In this document: positions 5,742 through 9,445 of the stretch, piece after piece
How positions within the stretch are numbered: the first letter of the stretch is position 1
Layout of the letters: each line of letters opens with the position of its first letter
Assembly: GCA_009778055.1 (NCBI GenBank)
Contig: WRKN01000091.1
Coordinates: forward strand, 1 to 9,445
DNA: 9,445 bases
Source of the DNA: Synergistaceae bacterium
Lineage (GTDB): Bacteria > Synergistota > Synergistia > Synergistales > Aminobacteriaceae
Direction of reading: 5' to 3'
The notes under the pieces: generated by a model
The model's input: only the letters and a program-made list of their open reading frames with translations
What the model was told of the DNA's origin: nothing
The model's database searches: none
Made by a program: the position numbers and the translations under genes

Positions 5742-6782
5742 ATGAAAAAATGGCTGCTCCTCCTGATTCTTACTCCTTTTTTGATTGGATTGGGACTGGG
5801 GGCGGGAGCGTTTTACATGAAATTCCCGCATGATTTCTGGGATCGTTTGCTGCCTGTTCCGCACAACGAGCTGAAAGTCGTTGTTATAAGGCCAAGGCTC
5901 AACGCGCGGCAGTGCGCTCAGGCTTTTTACGACCAGGGGGCGCTGACAGGCTCCCCGGCGGAACTGGCGCGATGGATGGCACGGATGGGAATAGACCGGA
6001 GAATCCGTCCCGGGCAGTATCGAGTCGTCAAATCCGACCCCTGGAACATGGCCAGGCAGTTGCAGACGGCGCAGCCGATATCGTCCAGCCTTACGATAAT
6101 TCCGGGAATGGACATATTCTCCATCCGCGACATATTCAACCCGCAAACAAACCCGCTTTCTCCTTCGAGCGGCGACCTGTTGAGCCTTACGCTGCTCGAC
6201 GACCGGCACTACCCGGAGCCGATGAGGGAATTTTTACCGGAAAGCGAGGAATCGCGCATCGCTTTTTTGCTCCCCGAAACCTATTTTGTGGTGGACGAGT
6301 CCCCGGAGGAGTTGGTCCGCGTGGCAAGCCACTCCTGGTGGAGCCGGTACGGGGACAGGCTGCCCGCCGGCGTTACCCCGGAATACCTTGAGGAAAGGGC
6401 AATCGTGGCCTCCATGGTTCAGAGAGAGGCCCTTTGGGACGCGGAGCGGCCGGTTGTGGCCGGAGTGATTGAGAACAGGCTCAATAAAGACATGCTTTTA
6501 CAAATCGACGCTACGGTCGTTTACGCCTGGAAGCTGCTGGGCAGGGATTTGAGGCGGGTTTTCCATAATGATCTGACGCTGAACTCCCCTTATAATACGT
6601 ATATTATCCAGGGACTTCCGCCGGCGCCCATTTGCATCCCGTCCGCCGAGTCCTGGGAGGCGGCTTTGGCTCCGGAAAAAAATAACCATTACTATTACGT
6701 GGCGCGCAAAGACGGGTATCATTATTTTGCCGAAACATATGAGGAACACCGCCGGAACATAAGAAAAGCGCGGACGGAATAG
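5742..6782 (+). CDS. mltG: endolytic murein transglycosylase MltG (YceG family)
   Basis: MltG cleaves nascent glycan strands at the membrane and so ends their elongation. The protein has 346 aa. MKKWLLLLILTPFLIGLGLG is a single N-terminal membrane anchor, which leaves the rest outside the cytoplasm. Residues about 44-98 resemble the small LysM-like lobe, ending in RPGQYRV (89-95). The catalytic domain contains LLPETYFV (176-183), IVASMVQRE (221-229), then ENRLNKDMLLQIDATVVYAW (244-263), SPYNTYIIQGLPPAPI (282-297) and YYVARKDGYHYFAETYEEH (318-336). Glu229 aligns with the catalytic Glu218 of E. coli MltG (ASIVEKE). The earlier Glu of that motif is Gln here (VQRE), which should not affect catalysis. 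ATG 5742 is preferred because AGGGTG (5730-5735) lies 6 bases upstream. GTG 5733 in the same frame would add three residues. The gap to queA is 10 bp, or 1 bp with the GTG start. Confidence 0.94.
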   Translation: MKKWLLLLILTPFLIGLGLGAGAFYMKFPHDFWDRLLPVPHNELKVVVIRPRLNARQCAQAFYDQGALTGSPAELARWMARMGIDRRIRPGQYRVVKSDPWNMARQLQTAQPISSSLTIIPGMDIFSIRDIFNPQTNPLSPSSGDLLSLTLLDDRHYPEPMREFLPESEESRIAFLLPETYFVVDESPEELVRVASHSWWSRYGDRLPAGVTPEYLEERAIVASMVQREALWDAERPVVAGVIENRLNKDMLLQIDATVVYAWKLLGRDLRRVFHNDLTLNSPYNTYIIQGLPPAPICIPSAESWEAALAPEKNNHYYYVARKDGYHYFAETYEEHRRNIRKARTE

Positions 6783-6797
6783 GAGGGCGACGTTAAT

Positions 6798-9404
6798 ATG
6801 GTAGTTCGGAATAAAACAAAAAACGTTTCACAAAAGAACAGGGCGCGCGGAAGCTGGTTCGAGCTGATAGTCCTGATTCTCATGCTGGGGGCCTTCTATG
6901 TTACAGGGGCCTTGATGAACAGTTCATGGACCGGCGCGCAAGGGCGGATGATAGGCGAATCCCTGCGAAGAACGTGGGGAGGAGCGCTTCTCGTTCCGCT
7001 TTTGTTTTTGATTTATCTCTGCGCGGCGTGGTTCGCCAAAAGCCGTGTGCCAAGGCCGTGGGGACAGATAGCCGGAACGCTGCAGCTATATCTGACCACG
7101 GCCTTCGTGCTGGGGCTGGTGAATGAGGCGCACTTGGGCCTGCCGTGGGTTTGGGCGGTTCCCGGAAATGTGGGGAACAGCCTGGCTAAATTTTTTATAC
7201 TGAATCTGGGAGCGATGGGCGCCATCATAATCGCCTTTGCGTCTTTGGCCCTGGCCTCCATACTTTTCGGGTTCAAGCTGCCGATACTCGTGTTTCAGGC
7301 TATGGCGGCGCGTTTCATTGAGAGAAAAGAACGCAAAGTCAAAGAAAACATCCGTACTCCCAAGGACAGCGTCAACATCAGGCCCTTGCCGAGAGTCAAA
7401 TCCGACGACCTTTTCAAAGAAACGCGCGAACCTGTTTCAATGACTTCGATGACTTCGACGCCTATCGACGGCCTGGACATTTTTGGTGAGTTTGGTGAGT
7501 TAGGCGAAGAGCTTACCCCTTCGCGCCCGGCTGTTTCGGAGGCGCCTACCGTGTCTCAGCCTCCGCCGGCGCCTCATACCGCCGAAGCGTCGCTCGAAAC
7601 GCCCGCGCCTCCCGCCCCCGCCGCGGTCAGGACGCCTGCCGCAGCGCCGCCTAAACCTAAGCCCCAAACCGCCACGGAGATGATGGACGAACTTCTGGCG
7701 TCTCTAAACGCCGAAACCGAAGCCCAAACCCAAACTCAGGAAGATAAAGCAAGCGTATTGGATAAAGCTGATAAAAGCGCTCCGCCGCCGCCTCCTTCCG
7801 CCGCCTATTTGGCCCCGGAGCGGGTAATCGAGGTGCAAAGCCCGGTCAAGCCCGTGCCGAAGCCCCAAACAACGATTCAGGAGGCATTTCCTGAAATTGA
7901 CCTGCCGGAGGACACGGACAAATATGAACCATCCCGTTTAAACGACGGGCTTTTCCCGCCGCCGCTCGACATCTTCGGACCACCCGCGCAGAGCGAAGAC
8001 AGCGACGACGGGCGTACGCTGGCGGAGCAGCAGGCCGAAACCATAGTCGAGACACTTCAGAACTTCGGAGTCAAAGCCAACGTGGCGCATATCATTATTG
8101 GGCCGTCCGTGATCCAGTTCCAGCTCGAGCTGGCCCCGGGCATCAAGGTCAGCAAGGTTTCGGGCCTAGCCAACGACCTGACGATGGCGCTCGCCGTGGT
8201 CTCGGTACGCGTGGAGGCGCCGATTCTGGGCCAGCGTTACGTCGGCATCGAGATACCCAATCCCCTGCGCAAAGGCATAACCCTGCGTTCCATAATGGAA
8301 TCCGATGAATTTCAGGACGGAGAGCACATTTTGCCGCTGCCGATGGGAGTACGCGTTGATTCCCAGCACCTGGTCTGCGGCCTGGAGGACATGCCGCACC
8401 TTTTGGTAGCCGGCACTACCGGGTCGGGAAAAAGCGTTTTCATGAACGCCTGCATCCTTGGAATGTGTTCGCAGCGCGCCCCGGATGAATTGAAGCTCAT
8501 ACTGGTCGACCCCAAGCACGTGGAGTTCGCCATATACGAGGGACTGCCGCATCTTCTGGCGCGTCCGGTTTCCGACCCCAAAAAGGCCATCTCGGCGCTA
8601 ACCTGGGCTGTTCAGGAGATGGAGACGCGCTCCGAAGCCTTTGCCAAGACCAAGGTGCGGAACCTGGCGTCGTACAACGAAAAAGTCCTGCCCAAGAGCC
8701 GGTTTCCCCACATAGTGGTTGTGGTGGACGAACTTGCCGACCTGATGTACACGGCCGGCAAAGAGGTCGAAGGATTGATAGCCAGGCTGGCCCAGAAAGC
8801 GCGCGCCGCCGGCATACACCTTATCCTGGCGACGCAGCGCCCCTCAGTGGACGTCATAACGGGCCTTATCAAAGCAAACGTTCCGGCGCGTGTGGCGTTC
8901 GCCGTGCCCTCGCAAACCGATTCGCGCACTATCATAGATACGGGCGGGGCGGAAAAGCTGCTGGGCAAAGGGGACATGCTTTTTTACAGTACCCGTTACC
9001 CGCGCCCGCTGCGCCTCCAGGCGGGTTTCATAACGGAAGAACGTACGCTGGAATTTGTGGAGTACGCTAAAAACGTGTTCGGAGAGCCGGACTACATCGA
9101 ATTTGAAGATTACGCGGGCGGCGGGTCATCGAACGGAGAGCGTTCCGGGAGCAGTATAGTGGACGACCCCAAGCTGACCGAGGCCGTCAAGGTCGTGATG
9201 GACACCGGGATAGCCTCCGCCAGCGGCCTGCAGCGCTATCTGAACGTAGGTTATCCGCGGGCGGGACGGCTTATCTCGGGTTTGGAGCAGCTTGGCATAG
9301 TAGGCCCGCAGACCTCCAACTCGTCCAAACCGCGCGACATACTGATGGACGAAGAAAGCGCGTTCGACGTCCTGGAGCGCGCGCGCAACGGGGACGCGGA
9401 GTAG
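6798..9404 (+). CDS. ftsK: DNA translocase FtsK/SpoIIIE
   Basis: This is a membrane-anchored, ATP-driven DNA pump that clears chromosome termini from the division septum. It has 868 aa. Hydrophobic segments at about 21-41, 62-80, 92-110 and 131-160 give the N-terminal membrane domain (probably four helices). A Pro/Ala/Glu-rich linker follows at about 175-400. The motor has its alpha/beta lobes from about 405, Walker A GTTGSGKS at 539-546, Walker B VVVDELADLM at 641-650, and the family block ILATQRPSVDVITGLIKAN at 676-694. The C-terminal gamma winged helix (about 788-850) keeps SGLQRYLNVGYPRAGRLI, the part that reads polar DNA sequences. The linker carries two 9-bp tandem repeats, MTSMTST (215-221) and FGEFGELGE (229-237), and the short motif LDIFG twice (226-230 and 390-394). 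AGGAGGG at 6781-6787 overlaps the mltG stop and sits 10 bases before ATG 6798. All catalytic motifs are intact. Confidence 0.97.
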   Translation: MVVRNKTKNVSQKNRARGSWFELIVLILMLGAFYVTGALMNSSWTGAQGRMIGESLRRTWGGALLVPLLFLIYLCAAWFAKSRVPRPWGQIAGTLQLYLTTAFVLGLVNEAHLGLPWVWAVPGNVGNSLAKFFILNLGAMGAIIIAFASLALASILFGFKLPILVFQAMAARFIERKERKVKENIRTPKDSVNIRPLPRVKSDDLFKETREPVSMTSMTSTPIDGLDIFGEFGELGEELTPSRPAVSEAPTVSQPPPAPHTAEASLETPAPPAPAAVRTPAAAPPKPKPQTATEMMDELLASLNAETEAQTQTQEDKASVLDKADKSAPPPPPSAAYLAPERVIEVQSPVKPVPKPQTTIQEAFPEIDLPEDTDKYEPSRLNDGLFPPPLDIFGPPAQSEDSDDGRTLAEQQAETIVETLQNFGVKANVAHIIIGPSVIQFQLELAPGIKVSKVSGLANDLTMALAVVSVRVEAPILGQRYVGIEIPNPLRKGITLRSIMESDEFQDGEHILPLPMGVRVDSQHLVCGLEDMPHLLVAGTTGSGKSVFMNACILGMCSQRAPDELKLILVDPKHVEFAIYEGLPHLLARPVSDPKKAISALTWAVQEMETRSEAFAKTKVRNLASYNEKVLPKSRFPHIVVVVDELADLMYTAGKEVEGLIARLAQKARAAGIHLILATQRPSVDVITGLIKANVPARVAFAVPSQTDSRTIIDTGGAEKLLGKGDMLFYSTRYPRPLRLQAGFITEERTLEFVEYAKNVFGEPDYIEFEDYAGGGSSNGERSGSSIVDDPKLTEAVKVVMDTGIASASGLQRYLNVGYPRAGRLISGLEQLGIVGPQTSNSSKPRDILMDEESAFDVLERARNGDAE
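7440..7457 (+). repeat. 9-bp tandem repeat in the ftsK linker (2 units)
   Basis: ATGACTTCG occurs twice in succession and is followed by ACG. It encodes MTS-MTS-T (residues 215-221) in the disordered linker. The sequence differs from the FGE repeat 24 bp further on but has the same 9-bp, in-frame period. Confidence 0.65.
7482..7508 (+). repeat. 9-bp tandem repeat inside ftsK (3 units), same family as in queA
   Basis: The units are TTTGGTGAG, TTTGGTGAG and TTAGGCGAA, encoding FGE-FGE-LGE (residues 229-237) in the linker between the membrane domain and the motor. The first unit is identical to the first unit of the queA array, and in both genes the last unit carries the GGCGA variant. The 14-mer TTTTTGGTGAGTTT (7480-7493) is shared exactly with queA. 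Confidence 0.85.
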
Positions 9405-9445
9405 TGCTGCCCCAGGCGCGAATAATATTTGAGCCGCAGACGTCC
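9404..9445 (+). CDS. possible start of a further gene, cut by the window edge
   Basis: GTG at 9404-9406 overlaps the last base of the ftsK TAG stop and opens a frame that stays open for 14 codons to the end of the window (MLPQARIIFEPQTS). A GGGG at 9390-9393 lies 10 bases upstream as a weak ribosome site. The tight spacing matches the rest of the cluster. No family can be recognised from so few residues, and another start further right is possible. Confidence 0.35.
   Translation, partial: MLPQARIIFEPQTS

Overview
The window looks like ordinary chromosomal DNA from a bacterium with a peptidoglycan wall. Six complete genes all run rightward and are tightly packed: a membrane-anchored MurF-like Mur ligase, a D-Ala-D-Ala ligase, a SpoIID-type protein, queA, mltG and ftsK. 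The GC-rich coding sequence, a SpoIID-type protein in a general envelope cluster, and the MurF-like/Ddl pair suggest Synergistota or a clostridia-like Firmicute. I lean to Synergistota, but this is inference and not proven by the sequence.

Layout. Positions 1-350 form an AT-rich stretch with no gene I can defend. It holds a perfect 8-bp inverted repeat, a small tandem repeat, and a 37-bp sequence that recurs imperfectly 180 bp downstream, where it supplies the ribosome-binding region of the first gene. From 351 to 9404 the genes follow one another with gaps of 33, 24, -4, 10 and 15 bp. The -4 is an ATGA stop/start overlap between the SpoIID-type gene and queA. At the right edge a GTG that overlaps the ftsK stop may open a further gene. 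I see no terminator, tRNA, rRNA, CRISPR array, insertion sequence or attachment site.

How the genes fit together. The MurF-like protein and Ddl are expected to make D-Ala-D-Ala and attach it to an acceptor. The SpoIID-type protein and MltG are predicted lytic transglycosylases acting on glycan strands outside the cytoplasmic membrane. FtsK couples division with chromosome segregation. QueA, an enzyme of tRNA queuosine synthesis, sits in the middle of this envelope and division set and appears translationally coupled to it.

Most unusual signals. (1) The same 9-bp coding tandem repeat, TTTGGTGAG (Phe-Gly-Glu), is inserted in frame in two unrelated genes, queA and ftsK. (2) The MurF-like protein has membrane segments where MurF has its UDP-substrate domain, and it is paired with its own Ddl. 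(3) The SpoIID domain is interrupted by a proline-rich insert of about 120 residues. (4) The translation-start region of the first gene is duplicated upstream.
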